From positions 1 through 60,581 of the forward strand of contig NZ_LAXJ01000017.1 in assembly GCF_001441615.1 (NCBI RefSeq): 60,581 bases of DNA. Direction: 5' to 3'. Position numbers and translations under genes: made by a program. Of the stretch, positions 52,463 to 60,581 are shown piece by piece. Numbering within the stretch: the first letter of the stretch is position 1; every line of letters begins with the position of its first letter. The notes below the pieces were generated by a model. The model had not been told where the DNA came from. It was given only the letters and a program-made list of their open reading frames with translations, and made no database searches. Origin of the DNA: Roseovarius atlanticus (GTDB lineage: Bacteria; Pseudomonadota; Alphaproteobacteria; Rhodobacterales; Rhodobacteraceae).

Positions 52463-54129
52463 CAACCGGCGCCGACACCGCCCGCACCCAACGCGCCCTC
52501 GCGGCGCTCGCGGTCGATCCCGGCGGCCTCAAGGGCCTGACGTTCCGCGCCCGCATGGGCCCCGCCCGGCAGGCGTTCGAGACCGCCCTGCGCAAGCTGT
52601 CCGGGCCCCAGCGCCGCATCCATCCCGCCATCACCGACGACCAGCTCTTCGGCGGCCTCAACATCGCCGCTTCGCTGGCCGAGGGGCGCCCCGTCCGCGA
52701 CGCGGGCCTCGCCGAGCAGCCCTCCACTCTCACCCTCACAATGGCCGAGCGCACGCCCTCCGGCCTTGCTGCCCGCCTCGCCCAACTGCTCGACGCGGAT
52801 CGTGGCCACGCCCTCATCCTGCTCGACGAGGCCGCCAGCGCGGACGAAGGCGCGCCGCAAGCCCTACTCGACCGCCTCGCCTTCCATATCGAGCCGCCCG
52901 AGGCCGCCACCCCCGTCCGCCTGCCCGCCGCCGCTGACCTTGACGCCGCCCGCAAACGGCTGCCCCGCGTCTCACTGCCCGACGACGCCCTGCCCCTGCT
53001 CGTTACCCTCGCCGCCCGCTTCGGCATCCACAGCCTGCGCGCGCCCAGCCTCGCCCTGCGCGCCGCCCGCGCCCTCGCCGCGCTCGACGCCGAACCGGCC
53101 GTGACCCAGGATCACCTTCAGGAAGCCGCCGAACTCGTCTACCCCTCCCGTGCCACCATGATGCCCGCCGAGGCCGAGGACGAAACGCCACCCGACGCGC
53201 CTGAACCGGACCAGTCCGACAACGCGGACGAAAACGGCGAGCAGTCCCTCACCGACCTGCCCGACGACATCCTCGTCTCCGCCATCGCCGCGCTCCTTCC
53301 GACCGACATCCTCGACCGCCTCGCCGCCAAATCCACCCGCCCCGCCAATGCGGCGGGCAGCGGCGCGGGCGATCGCCGCCGCGGCAACCGCCGGGGCCGT
53401 CCGCTGCCCTCGCGCCCGGGCCGCCCCTCGGCCCAATCCCGGATCGACCCCATCGCGACCTTGCGAGCCGCCGCCCCCTGGCAGACCCTGCGCCGCACCG
53501 GCCGCAACGCCGACCGCGCGTTGGTGATCCTGCCCTCGGACATCCGCATCAAGCGGTTCGAGGACCGCTCCGATCGCCTTCTCATCTTCACCGTCGACGC
53601 CTCCGGCTCCGCCGCCGTCGCCCGGCTGGCCGAGGCCAAGGGCGCCGTCGAACTCATGCTGGCGCAGGCCTATGCCCGCCGCGATCAGGTCGCCCTGTTG
53701 GCCTTTCGCGGCACGGGCACGGAAACGCTTCTGCCGCCCACCCGTTCGCTGGTGCAGGCCAAACGACGCCTCGCCTCCCTGCCCGGCGGCGGCGGCACAC
53801 CCCTCGCCTCGGGCCTGATGGCGGCGGGTGACCTCGGTCAACTGGCCCGGGGTCGCGGTCTCACACCCATGCTGGTGCTGCTGACCGACGGCCGCGCCAA
53901 CATTCCCCTCTCCGGTGAGCCGGACCGCGCCACCGCGAACGACGACGCCACCCGCATCGCCGCCAGTCTGCGCCAGCAGGGCCTCTCCGGCGTCCTCGTC
54001 GACACCTCGAACCGCCCCAACGACGCGGCCCGCACCATCGCCGCCGCCCTGGGCGCGCGCTATCTCGCCCTGCCCCGCGCCGACGCACAGGGCATAAGCA
54101 CCGCCGTCACCTCGGCGCTCGAGGCGTAA
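52459..54129 (+). CDS. bchD: Magnesium chelatase subunit D
   Basis: The 556-residue protein has a degenerate AAA+ N-terminal half lacking a clear P-loop (about 1-230), an acidic proline-rich linker (about 232-262) and a C-terminal von Willebrand A integrin-like domain. The MIDAS motif is VDASGSAAV (about 378-386), with LLTDGRAN further on. It acts as a platform for BchI. Codon use and length are ordinary for the family. Confidence 0.95.
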   Translation: MTTGADTARTQRALAALAVDPGGLKGLTFRARMGPARQAFETALRKLSGPQRRIHPAITDDQLFGGLNIAASLAEGRPVRDAGLAEQPSTLTLTMAERTPSGLAARLAQLLDADRGHALILLDEAASADEGAPQALLDRLAFHIEPPEAATPVRLPAAADLDAARKRLPRVSLPDDALPLLVTLAARFGIHSLRAPSLALRAARALAALDAEPAVTQDHLQEAAELVYPSRATMMPAEAEDETPPDAPEPDQSDNADENGEQSLTDLPDDILVSAIAALLPTDILDRLAAKSTRPANAAGSGAGDRRRGNRRGRPLPSRPGRPSAQSRIDPIATLRAAAPWQTLRRTGRNADRALVILPSDIRIKRFEDRSDRLLIFTVDASGSAAVARLAEAKGAVELMLAQAYARRDQVALLAFRGTGTETLLPPTRSLVQAKRRLASLPGGGGTPLASGLMAAGDLGQLARGRGLTPMLVLLTDGRANIPLSGEPDRATANDDATRIAASLRQQGLSGVLVDTSNRPNDAARTIAAALGARYLALPRADAQGISTAVTSALEA

Positions 54130-54134
54130 GGCCC

Positions 54135-54998
54135 ATGGACTGGGCCCGCGACCAGCCCGACTGGCCCCATGCCGACGCGTCCCGCCGCGTCCGCCACCGC
54201 CCGCATGACTGGCATGTGCAGGAATGGGGCACCGGCCCCACGCTCCTCTTGCTGCACGGCGCAGGCGCCAGCACGCATACCTGGCGCGACCTCATCCCCC
54301 GCCTGTCTGAAAACCACCACGTCATCGCCCTCGACCTGCCCGGCCACGGCTTCACCCGCGCGGGCAGCGTTTCGCGCCTCGGCCTCGCCACCACCGCCGA
54401 GGATATCGCGGCTCTGTGCGCCGATCAGAACTGGCAGCCCCAGGCCCTCATCGGCCATTCCGCCGGCGCCGCCGTGGCGCTTGACCTGGCCTCCCGCCTG
54501 CCCGGCACCCCCGCCGTGATCGGCCTCAACGCCGCCCTTGACCGGTTCGAGGGAATGGCGGGCTGGCTTTTCCCGATGCTGGCCAAGCTGCTTGCGCTGA
54601 ACCCGCTCACCGCCATCGCCTTCTCGGCAGGCGGCGCGCGCCCGGGCCGCGCCCGCAACGTGATCCGCGCCACCGGCTCCACGCTCTCCGAAGAGGGGCT
54701 TGCGTATTACAGCCGCCTGCTCGCCGACCGTGCCCATGTGGACGGCACGCTTCAGATGATGTCCCGTTGGAGCACCGACGCCCTGCTCGACCACCTGCCC
54801 GAAATCCAAAGCCCGGTTCTTCTGATCACCGGCGACCGCGACACCGCCGTCGCGCCCGAGGTCTCGGACCGCGCCGCCGCCCTCTTGCCCCATGCCGAGC
54901 GCATCCGTCTGAAAGGCCTCGGCCACCTCGCCCACGAGGAAGACCCCGACCGACTTTGCGACATCATGCTGGATTGGCTGCGCGGCAAATCTTTTTAG
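54135..54998 (+). CDS. bchO: Alpha/beta hydrolase BchO
   Basis: The 287-residue alpha/beta hydrolase has the nucleophile elbow GHSAGA, oxyanion segment LLLHGAGASTHTWRDL and the likely catalytic His in LGHLAHEEDP. BchO is linked to Mg-chelatase genes in most purple bacteria. A role in Mg-chelatase or pigment metabolism is proposed, but the substrate is unknown. It is the last gene of crtA-bchIDO, and its stop codon lies in the loop of a terminator hairpin. Confidence 0.92.
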   Translation: MDWARDQPDWPHADASRRVRHRPHDWHVQEWGTGPTLLLLHGAGASTHTWRDLIPRLSENHHVIALDLPGHGFTRAGSVSRLGLATTAEDIAALCADQNWQPQALIGHSAGAAVALDLASRLPGTPAVIGLNAALDRFEGMAGWLFPMLAKLLALNPLTAIAFSAGGARPGRARNVIRATGSTLSEEGLAYYSRLLADRAHVDGTLQMMSRWSTDALLDHLPEIQSPVLLITGDRDTAVAPEVSDRAAALLPHAERIRLKGLGHLAHEEDPDRLCDIMLDWLRGKSF

Positions 54999-55033
54999 AA
55001 AAGATTTGCCAAAAGCATTCTAAAAGCTTTTGG
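54984..55033. terminator. Tandem-hairpin terminator after bchO
   Basis: The first hairpin has a 12-bp stem (GGCAAATCTTTT with its complement) whose 3-nt loop is the bchO stop codon (54984-55010). The second (55009-55033) has arms CCAAAAGC/GCTTTTGG around a 9-nt spacer. The layout and sequence closely resemble the element after ppsR. It ends the photosynthesis cluster and faces the convergent ABC transporter genes. Confidence 0.72.
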
Positions 55034-55037
55034 CCAC

Positions 55038-57101
55038 TCACCCCTGCCCCAGGGCCTTCTGCCCTTTCCGGCTGTACCCCCGAGTCATCCGGTCCGCGAT
55101 CATCGCCAGCGTCGCCATCCCGATCCCGGCGATCATGCCCACACCGAAATCCCCGTTGTTGAGACCGATATAGATCTCCTGCCCCAGATCGCTGGTGCCC
55201 ACCAGCGCCGTTATGACCAGCATCGCTACCCCGAACATGATCGTCTGGTTCAGCCCCAGCAGCAGCTGCGGCAACGCCAGCGGCAACCGCACCCGCCACA
55301 GCATCTGCCACCGGGTCGCGCCACAGGCGCTGGCCGCCTCGATCACCTCTGCGTTGACGCCGCGCAACCCGTGTTCGGCATAGCGGATCGCGGGCACGAT
55401 GGCATAGGCCATGATCGCCAGCAGCGCGGTGAAATCCCCCAGCTTGAAGAACATCACGAACGGGATCAGGATCACGAACAGCGGCATCGTCTGCAACGTA
55501 TCGCTGATGGGGCGCAGAAAGGCCGACACCGCGTCGTTCTCCGACGCGATCACCCCCAGGGTCGTGCCGATCAGGAACGACAGCGCCACCGCCAGCCCGC
55601 ACAGGTAGAACGAAATCGTTGCCTCGGGCCAGACCCCCGCCAGCATCAGGAAGGCCAGCCCAACGCTGGTGCCCACCGCCAGGCGCCGCCCGCCCGCTTG
55701 CCACGCCAGCAAAACCATCACCCCGGCGATGGACAGCCACGGCAGGCCCGTGATCCCGAAATACAGCAGGATCGCCAGAAGCGCGACACCAATGGCCCCC
55801 CGCACCCGGCGCCGCAGCAACAGCCACCCGGCCAGCGCCGCCATCGCCACCGCGTAGCCGATCTTCATCGGCTGGGTGAACTCGAACCCCCAGGAAAACG
55901 GGCTGATCGTCTGCTCCAGCCCCATCTTGACCGGCAGCATCAGGTAGAACAGCGCCGTCGTCTTGATGGCCTTGATCGCGCCCGCATATTCCACCAGCAA
56001 CCAGTTGAACGCGTCGTTCATCGCATCCGCCGGATAGACTTCCCAGGCCCGCGGATAGTCCTGCAAGACCGGGAACACCCGCGCCAACACCAGCATGACA
56101 GCCGCGAACACCGCCGCCACGATCCAGTAGCGATAGCGCGTCACGAAACTCTCGTCCTCGCCCCCGTCCGGCGACCGCCCCATCGCGGCCCGCGCGGTGA
56201 TCCGGTCCATCACCATCGCCATCAGCGCGATCACCACGCCCGCCAGTATCGCCTCGGCCACGTTGGCCTTGCGGATATGGGTCAGCACCTCCCAGCCGAT
56301 ATCGGACGTGCCGCCGATGATCGACGCGATGATGATCATCGAAAAGGCCGCTAGCATCGTCTGGTTCACCCCCAGCAGGATCTGGCGCAACGCGCTCGGC
56401 ACCCGCACACGCCAGAACATTTGGCCCGCCGTGGCCCCCGCCATCATGCCCGCCTCGATCACCTCTTCGTCGATTCGGACCAGCCCCAGAGTCGTGTTCC
56501 GCACCATCGGCGGCACGGCATAAAGGACCGAGGCGATCAGCCCCACCACCGGCCCGAAACCGAACAGCAGCAGGATCGGCAAGAGGTAGGCAAAGACCGG
56601 GATCGTCTGCAACGTGTCCATCGTCGGCGTGATCACTCGCTCGGCCCGGTCCGAATAGAACGCCCAGGTCCCCACGCAGAACCCGATCGCCACCGCCAGC
56701 GGCACCGACACCATGACCAGCGCCAGCGAATTCATGGACTCGTACCAGTATCCGATCACGACCATGTAGAACATCGCCAGAAACGTGAACACGGCCAGCT
56801 TCCAGCCCGACACCGCGAAGGAGGCGATAACCAAAAGGCCCACCGTCAGCGCCCAGGGCATCCAGTGCAGCAGGCCCCGCACCCACGACATCGGGTAATC
56901 CATCACGTCCGAAAACGCCCGGAACGCGGGGCCGGCGGTCTCCACCACCCAGTCCATGCCGGTATTCAGCCATTCGGTCATCGGCCATTCCCACGCCTCG
57001 GGGAACTCCATCAGCCAGCCCAGCCGGTCACGAAAGCCCAGCGCCACCAGCGTCAGGCCGATCAGCGCGAACCACGCCCAGTGCGTGCGGTCCCCGCTCA
57101 T
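55038..57101 (-). CDS. Glycine betaine/proline-type ABC transporter permease, duplicated-domain
   Basis: The 687-residue protein has two binding-protein-dependent permease domains in one chain. Each carries the EAA-like loop (EVIEAGMMAGATAGQMFWRVRVPSALRQIL and EVIEAASACGATRWQMLWRVRLPLALPQLL). There are about 13-15 membrane helices in total. The ProW/OpuAB family normally has one such domain, so this is an internal duplication/fusion acting as both halves. It overlaps the ATPase gene by 4 bp (ATGA). Likely substrate: quaternary amines such as glycine betaine, choline or proline betaine. Confidence 0.9.
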   Translation of the reverse strand: MSGDRTHWAWFALIGLTLVALGFRDRLGWLMEFPEAWEWPMTEWLNTGMDWVVETAGPAFRAFSDVMDYPMSWVRGLLHWMPWALTVGLLVIASFAVSGWKLAVFTFLAMFYMVVIGYWYESMNSLALVMVSVPLAVAIGFCVGTWAFYSDRAERVITPTMDTLQTIPVFAYLLPILLLFGFGPVVGLIASVLYAVPPMVRNTTLGLVRIDEEVIEAGMMAGATAGQMFWRVRVPSALRQILLGVNQTMLAAFSMIIIASIIGGTSDIGWEVLTHIRKANVAEAILAGVVIALMAMVMDRITARAAMGRSPDGGEDESFVTRYRYWIVAAVFAAVMLVLARVFPVLQDYPRAWEVYPADAMNDAFNWLLVEYAGAIKAIKTTALFYLMLPVKMGLEQTISPFSWGFEFTQPMKIGYAVAMAALAGWLLLRRRVRGAIGVALLAILLYFGITGLPWLSIAGVMVLLAWQAGGRRLAVGTSVGLAFLMLAGVWPEATISFYLCGLAVALSFLIGTTLGVIASENDAVSAFLRPISDTLQTMPLFVILIPFVMFFKLGDFTALLAIMAYAIVPAIRYAEHGLRGVNAEVIEAASACGATRWQMLWRVRLPLALPQLLLGLNQTIMFGVAMLVITALVGTSDLGQEIYIGLNNGDFGVGMIAGIGMATLAMIADRMTRGYSRKGQKALGQG

Positions 57102-58180
57102 GCCGGGGCTTCCTCCTGTTCGGACAATCGCGCCAGCGCCCGGACCACGCTTTGCGCCGTCACCACGGCCGTCACCGTGCCGCCCTGCTCCACCGCCAGC
57201 CCCTCGGGATGCGCCGACAGCATCGGCAAAAGCGCCTCAACCGACACGTCGCCTGCCACCCGCTCGCGGCCCTCGGCGGACCCGGCCTCGGGGTCCGTCA
57301 CCTCATAGGCCCGCAGCACGCGCACCATGGGCACATCATTGGTGAACTCGGCCACATAATCGTCCGCCGGATTGGTGATCAGCTGCGCCGGCGTGCCAGT
57401 TTGCACCACACGGCCCCCGCGCATGATCATCATCCGGTCGGCAACGCGCAGCGCCTCCAGGAAATCATGCGTGATGAACACGATCGACTTGTGCAAGTCG
57501 TTCTGAATCCGCAGGAACTCGTCCTGCATCTGCCGCCTGATCAGCGGGTCCAGCGCCGAAAACGGCTCGTCCAGCAGCCACAGGTCCGGGTCCACGGCCA
57601 GCGACCGGGCGATGCCCACCCGTTGCTGCTGCCCGCCCGACAACTGGTGCGGATAGCTTTTCTCGCGCCCTTCCAGCCCCACCAGTTCGATCACCTTGCC
57701 CACACGTTCCCGGGTGTGGTCCTGCGCCGCGCCCTGCAGGCTCAGCGGAAAGGCGACGTTTTCCCACACGCTCAGATGCGGCATCAGGCCGAAATTCTGG
57801 AACACCATGCCGATCTGGTGGCGGCGCACCTCGATCATCTGCTTGTCTGACTTCGCGCGCAGATCCTCGCCGTCCAGCAGGATCTCGCCATGCGTCGGCT
57901 CCACCAGCCGCGACAGGCAGCGCACCACCGTCGACTTGCCCGAGCCCGACAGCCCCATGATCACGAAAATCTCGCCCACGGCGACGTCAAAACTGACATC
58001 CGCGGCCGCCGGAATGGCCCCGTCCTCGCGGATGCGCTCGGCCAGCGCCGGCGTCTCCACCGCAGGTGCCCCGTCCGGAAAATACTGCTCCGGTTTCTTG
58101 CCGTAGACCTTCCAGATGTGGCGGCAGGACAGCCTTGGCTGGTCCCCCCCAGAGCCATCGTCCTGTGCTCGATCGTTCAT
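57098..58180 (-). CDS. Glycine betaine/proline-type ABC transporter ATP-binding protein
   Basis: The 360-residue ProV/OpuAA-like ATPase has Walker A GLSGSGKSTV, Q-loop GMVFQNFGLMPH, signature SGGQQQRVGIARSLA and Walker B LWLLDEPFSALD. A C-terminal extension after about residue 265 resembles a single CBS-like regulatory region. The N-terminal segment (LSCRHIWKVYGKKPEQYF) is typical of OpuAA. It lies between the binding protein and permease genes. Confidence 0.93.
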   Translation of the reverse strand: MNDRAQDDGSGGDQPRLSCRHIWKVYGKKPEQYFPDGAPAVETPALAERIREDGAIPAAADVSFDVAVGEIFVIMGLSGSGKSTVVRCLSRLVEPTHGEILLDGEDLRAKSDKQMIEVRRHQIGMVFQNFGLMPHLSVWENVAFPLSLQGAAQDHTRERVGKVIELVGLEGREKSYPHQLSGGQQQRVGIARSLAVDPDLWLLDEPFSALDPLIRRQMQDEFLRIQNDLHKSIVFITHDFLEALRVADRMMIMRGGRVVQTGTPAQLITNPADDYVAEFTNDVPMVRVLRAYEVTDPEAGSAEGRERVAGDVSVEALLPMLSAHPEGLAVEQGGTVTAVVTAQSVVRALARLSEQEEAPA

Positions 58181-58207
58181 GCTGCCCCTGTCCCCCTTGG
58201 GAAAGCG

Positions 58208-58238
58208 AAAAGGCCGGGCGTCAGAACCCCCGGCCTTT
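58208..58238 (-). terminator. Intercistronic hairpin after the binding-protein gene
   Basis: A 10-bp GC-rich stem (arms AAAGGCCGGG and complement) with a T-rich tail on the minus strand lies 20 bp after the binding-protein stop and before the ATPase gene. It probably terminates most transcripts, giving excess binding protein over membrane components. Confidence 0.72.
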
Positions 58239-58258
58239 CCAATGCGTCCATGCGCACC

Positions 58259-59191
58259 TTACTGCGCGGCCCTGCCGGCCTCGACCCAGGGCCCCCAGGT
58301 CTCTTCATTGGCGTCGATCCACTCGGCCACGACCTCTTCCAGGTCACGACCCTTCTGGTCGATCTCCAGCATCAGCGCGTTCTGCACCTCGTTGTCGATC
58401 GAGATCTGCTCGAACACGGCAGCCACACTCGGGTTCGCCTCGGCAAACTCGGCATTGATGATCTTGTCGATCGAGGCCTGCTGGAAGCCGCAGGCCTTGC
58501 CCCGCTCCTGGCCTTCTTCCTCGACACATTCACCGTCGGCAGGGTCCCACGCGACCCACTCCATCTCCATGTCGGCAAACAGCCAGTGCGGCTGCCAGAA
58601 CATCATCAGGATCGGGTCCTGCGTCGCCGTGGCCGATTTCAGCTCGGCGATCATCGCGCCTTCAGATCCGCCCGCGACCGGCTCGAACGGCATGTCGATC
58701 ATCGCCACCACGTCCTTCGACCGGGTGCCCCAGTCGGCGGGATAGGTGATCAGGCGGCCCTTGGGAAAGGTGTCGGCGGCGGCAAACGCCTGCGCGCAAT
58801 CGTAAAGCGCCTGGTAATCCGGCAAGCCGGGGCATTTTTCCGCCATGTAGGGCGGATAGATCCAGCCTTCCTGCGGCTGCAGGCCCAGCTGCCCCACAAC
58901 GGTGATGTCGCCCGACTCAACCGCCTTGGGATAGATGTCGCCCACGTTGTTGGTCCAGACTTCGGGTTGCAGGTGCAGATCGCCATTGGCGATGGCGGCG
59001 AATTGCGGCACCGCACCGGCGGTCACGTATTCCACATCGTGCCCGGCCTTTTCCAGCAGCGTGCCGGTGATATGCGCCGAGATATGCTGCCCGGTCCATT
59101 CGTTGATCGGAATGCGCACCGTCTCGGCCTGCGCCATCCCGGCCCCGGCCAGCGACAGGCTCGCCGCCCACAAGACAGAATTCATCTTCAT
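58259..59191 (-). CDS. Glycine betaine/proline-type ABC transporter substrate-binding protein
   Basis: The 310-residue periplasmic protein has a Sec signal peptide (MKMNSVLWAASLSLAGAGMA, cleavage near AQA) and an OpuAC-like fold. Aromatic ligand-cage candidates lie in NEWTGQ, EVWTNN and MFWQPHWLFADMEMEWVAW. Three cysteines (CPGLPDYQALYDC and GKACGF) may form disulfides. GGGAGAG precedes the ATG. It is the first gene of the transporter operon. The exact substrate cannot be assigned. Confidence 0.92.
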   Translation of the reverse strand: MKMNSVLWAASLSLAGAGMAQAETVRIPINEWTGQHISAHITGTLLEKAGHDVEYVTAGAVPQFAAIANGDLHLQPEVWTNNVGDIYPKAVESGDITVVGQLGLQPQEGWIYPPYMAEKCPGLPDYQALYDCAQAFAAADTFPKGRLITYPADWGTRSKDVVAMIDMPFEPVAGGSEGAMIAELKSATATQDPILMMFWQPHWLFADMEMEWVAWDPADGECVEEEGQERGKACGFQQASIDKIINAEFAEANPSVAAVFEQISIDNEVQNALMLEIDQKGRDLEEVVAEWIDANEETWGPWVEAGRAAQ

Positions 59192-59362
59192 CGTTCTCTC
59201 CCTGTTTTTATTGATGCAGATCATGGCCGCCATCATGCGACGTCCGCACCGTGGACCCAAGCAGAAATGTTTGTTGACCAATGAGTTAATAAAAATCAGG
59301 CTCAAATCAGGCGTCCGCGGCGCGGCTGCCGGTTTCATGAGCAACAGGGAAGGGAGTGTGCC
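59192..59362. promoter_or_regulatory. Divergent promoter region, ABC transporter / MBL hydrolase
   Basis: This 171-bp gap separates the divergent transporter operon and hydrolase gene. An AT-rich core with the imperfect dyad TTGACCAATGAGTTAA (59274-59289) could be an operator shared by both units. No confident -35/-10 pair was found and no gene is present. Confidence 0.4.
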
Positions 59363-60148
59363 GTGCCGTTGAAAGTTGCCGAAAAATGGTTTCAGACCAA
59401 GGATATGGGCGATGGCGTCACCCTGATATGGGAGCCGCATGTCGCCCCCTGGTTGCGCTGCAATATCTGGCATATCAAAGGACGCGACCGCGACCTGGTG
59501 ATCGACACCGGCATGGGCCTGCGCCCCATGACGCGCGAGCTGGCGCAGCTGACCGAACGCCCGCTCAGCGCCATCGTCACCCATACGCATTTCGACCATT
59601 CCGGCGGCCTGCACGAATTCGACCACCGCTGTGGCCATTTGGCCGAATCCGACATCATCGCCAACCCCACGCCCGCCAACACCTACGCCGACGCGGGCTT
59701 TGTCCGGGCCGAAACCTTCACCGCCCTGCCCTACGAGGGCTTCTCGCATGAGCACTACACCGTGAAACCCGCGCCTCTTTCTGCGCTGCTGGATGAAGGC
59801 GACGTGCTCGACCTTGGCAACCGCGTCTTCACCGTCTTCCACCTGCCCGGCCACAGCCCCGGCTCCATCGCGCTCCACGAGTCCGCAACCGGCCTCCTTT
59901 TCAGCGGCGACGTTGTGTATGACGGCGACCTCATCGACGACATGGACCATTCCGACCCCGAAAAGCTGGCCGAGTCCCACGCCCGCCTGCGCGAGCTCGA
60001 TGTCTCCACCGTCCACGCTGGCCACTTCAAATCCTTCGGCCGGGACAAGATGATTGAAATCCTCGACGAATACCGCGACGGTGGCCGCCGTCTGGGCGAT
60101 GCCGACGCATGGCTTGCCGACATGATCGCAAGGAGCAGACCGCATTGA
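59363..60148 (+). CDS. MBL-fold metallo-hydrolase
   Basis: The 261-residue metallo-beta-lactamase-fold protein shows the zinc motif THTHFDHSGG (HxHxDH), a further His in HLPGHSPGS and metal Asp in FSGDVVYDGDL, and a last His in VHAGHFKSFG. The start is GTG (59363) with GGGAG upstream. It precedes an SDR gene (TTGA overlap) and is divergent from the betaine-type transporter, suggesting a shared catabolic function. The substrate is unknown; thioesterase or lactonase activity is possible. Confidence 0.9.
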   Translation: MPLKVAEKWFQTKDMGDGVTLIWEPHVAPWLRCNIWHIKGRDRDLVIDTGMGLRPMTRELAQLTERPLSAIVTHTHFDHSGGLHEFDHRCGHLAESDIIANPTPANTYADAGFVRAETFTALPYEGFSHEHYTVKPAPLSALLDEGDVLDLGNRVFTVFHLPGHSPGSIALHESATGLLFSGDVVYDGDLIDDMDHSDPEKLAESHARLRELDVSTVHAGHFKSFGRDKMIEILDEYRDGGRRLGDADAWLADMIARSRPH

Positions 60149-60581
60149 CCAAACGCACGGCCATCATCACCGGCGGGCTGGCGGGCATCGGCCTCGCCAC
60201 CGCCCGCCTGCTGCACCAGGCCGGGCACACCGTCGCCATCGGTGCCCGCCGCGGTGACGACACATCGCTTCAGGACATGGCCCGCGACACCGTCGGTGCG
60301 CACGTCTTCGTCGCCCCGCTCGACGTGCGCCAGCGCGGCTCGGTCACGGCCTTCTGCACATCCGTGAAAAACCAGTTCGGCACACCGCAGATATTGGTGA
60401 ACGCCGCCGGCGTCACCCGGCACCAGACGGTCTCCGACCACGATCTCGACGCCTGGGACGACGTGATCGAGACAAACCTCACCGGCACCTTCCTCATAAT
60501 CCACGCGCTTTTGCCCGACATGATGGCGTCGGGCTGGGGCCGGATCGTCAACATCGCCTCCACCGCCGCATCCTCGGCGGT
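60145..60581 (+). CDS. Short-chain dehydrogenase/reductase (5' part, runs off window)
   Basis: The first 145 residues of an SDR-family oxidoreductase are present, with the cofactor motif TGGLAGIG, Arg-rich GARRGD after beta-2, the LVNAAG structural motif and the start of the catalytic segment (RIVNIASTAA). The start is TTG, overlapping the hydrolase stop as TTGA with AAGGAG upstream. The fold position suggests a 3-hydroxybutyrate or similar hydroxyacyl dehydrogenase, but the substrate cannot be set from this fragment. Confidence 0.88.
   Translation, partial: MTKRTAIITGGLAGIGLATARLLHQAGHTVAIGARRGDDTSLQDMARDTVGAHVFVAPLDVRQRGSVTAFCTSVKNQFGTPQILVNAAGVTRHQTVSDHDLDAWDDVIETNLTGTFLIIHALLPDMMASGWGRIVNIASTAASSA

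Overview
The window is high-GC alphaproteobacterial DNA carrying an essentially complete photosynthesis gene cluster (about 6.4 to 55.0 kb). Gene order and content point to an aerobic anoxygenic phototroph of the Rhodobacterales/roseobacter group: the oxygen-dependent cyclase acsF is present and no bchE is seen, crtA (spheroidenone pathway) is present, the reaction centre has a PufC cytochrome instead of PufX, and no puc (LH2) antenna genes are present. The species cannot be fixed from the sequence.

Layout. 0-6.35 kb (all minus): first codons of a CaiB/BaiF-type CoA-transferase, a GntR/FCD regulator, an NAD-linked molybdenum formate dehydrogenase (fused FdsG-FdsB, then FdsA) and a LysR regulator; this looks like oxalate/formate catabolism. 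6.4-12.7 kb (minus): ppaA, ppsR, then bchG, a PucC-like transporter, bchP and idi. 13.0-29.05 kb (plus): a compact superoperon bchF-N-B-H-L-M-lhaA-puhA-B-C-orf98-acsF-puhE-hemA-cycA, closed by a strong terminator. 29.15-30.5 kb: a glycolipid-binding-domain protein (+) and a glutaredoxin/MauE-like membrane protein (-). 30.66-43.9 kb (minus): the classical superoperon crtE-crtF-bchC-bchX-orf44-bchY-bchZ-pufQ-pufB-pufA-pufL-pufM-pufC-dxs. 43.96-46.4 kb (+): crtD-crtC. 46.4-50.6 kb (minus): crtI-crtB-tspO and a Na+/Ca2+-exchanger-like gene. 50.7-55.0 kb (+): crtA-bchI-bchD-bchO. 55.0-59.2 kb (minus): a glycine-betaine/proline-type ABC transporter. 59.36-60.58 kb (+): an MBL-fold hydrolase and the start of a short-chain dehydrogenase.

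How it works together. dxs and idi supply isoprenoid units, crtE makes GGPP, and crtB/I/C/D/F/A make spheroidene/spheroidenone. hemA feeds tetrapyrroles, and bchIDHM-acsF-bchLNB-bchXYZ-bchF-bchC-bchG-bchP build bacteriochlorophyll a. puf and puhA encode the LH1-reaction centre, while lhaA, puhB/C/E, pufQ and the PucC-like protein assist assembly. cycA and pufC donate electrons. Every outward-facing promoter region of the cluster carries TGT-N12-ACA sites for PpsR, mostly as pairs 7-8 bp apart, and the repressor/antirepressor pair ppsR-ppaA lies inside the cluster.

Main points for a second look: a PufC with three heme motifs instead of four; an undescribed 44-codon ORF translationally coupled between bchX and bchY; a family of palindromic repeats, one inserted in frame in bchB; crtC without a canonical start codon; and tandem-hairpin terminators repeated at three operon ends.
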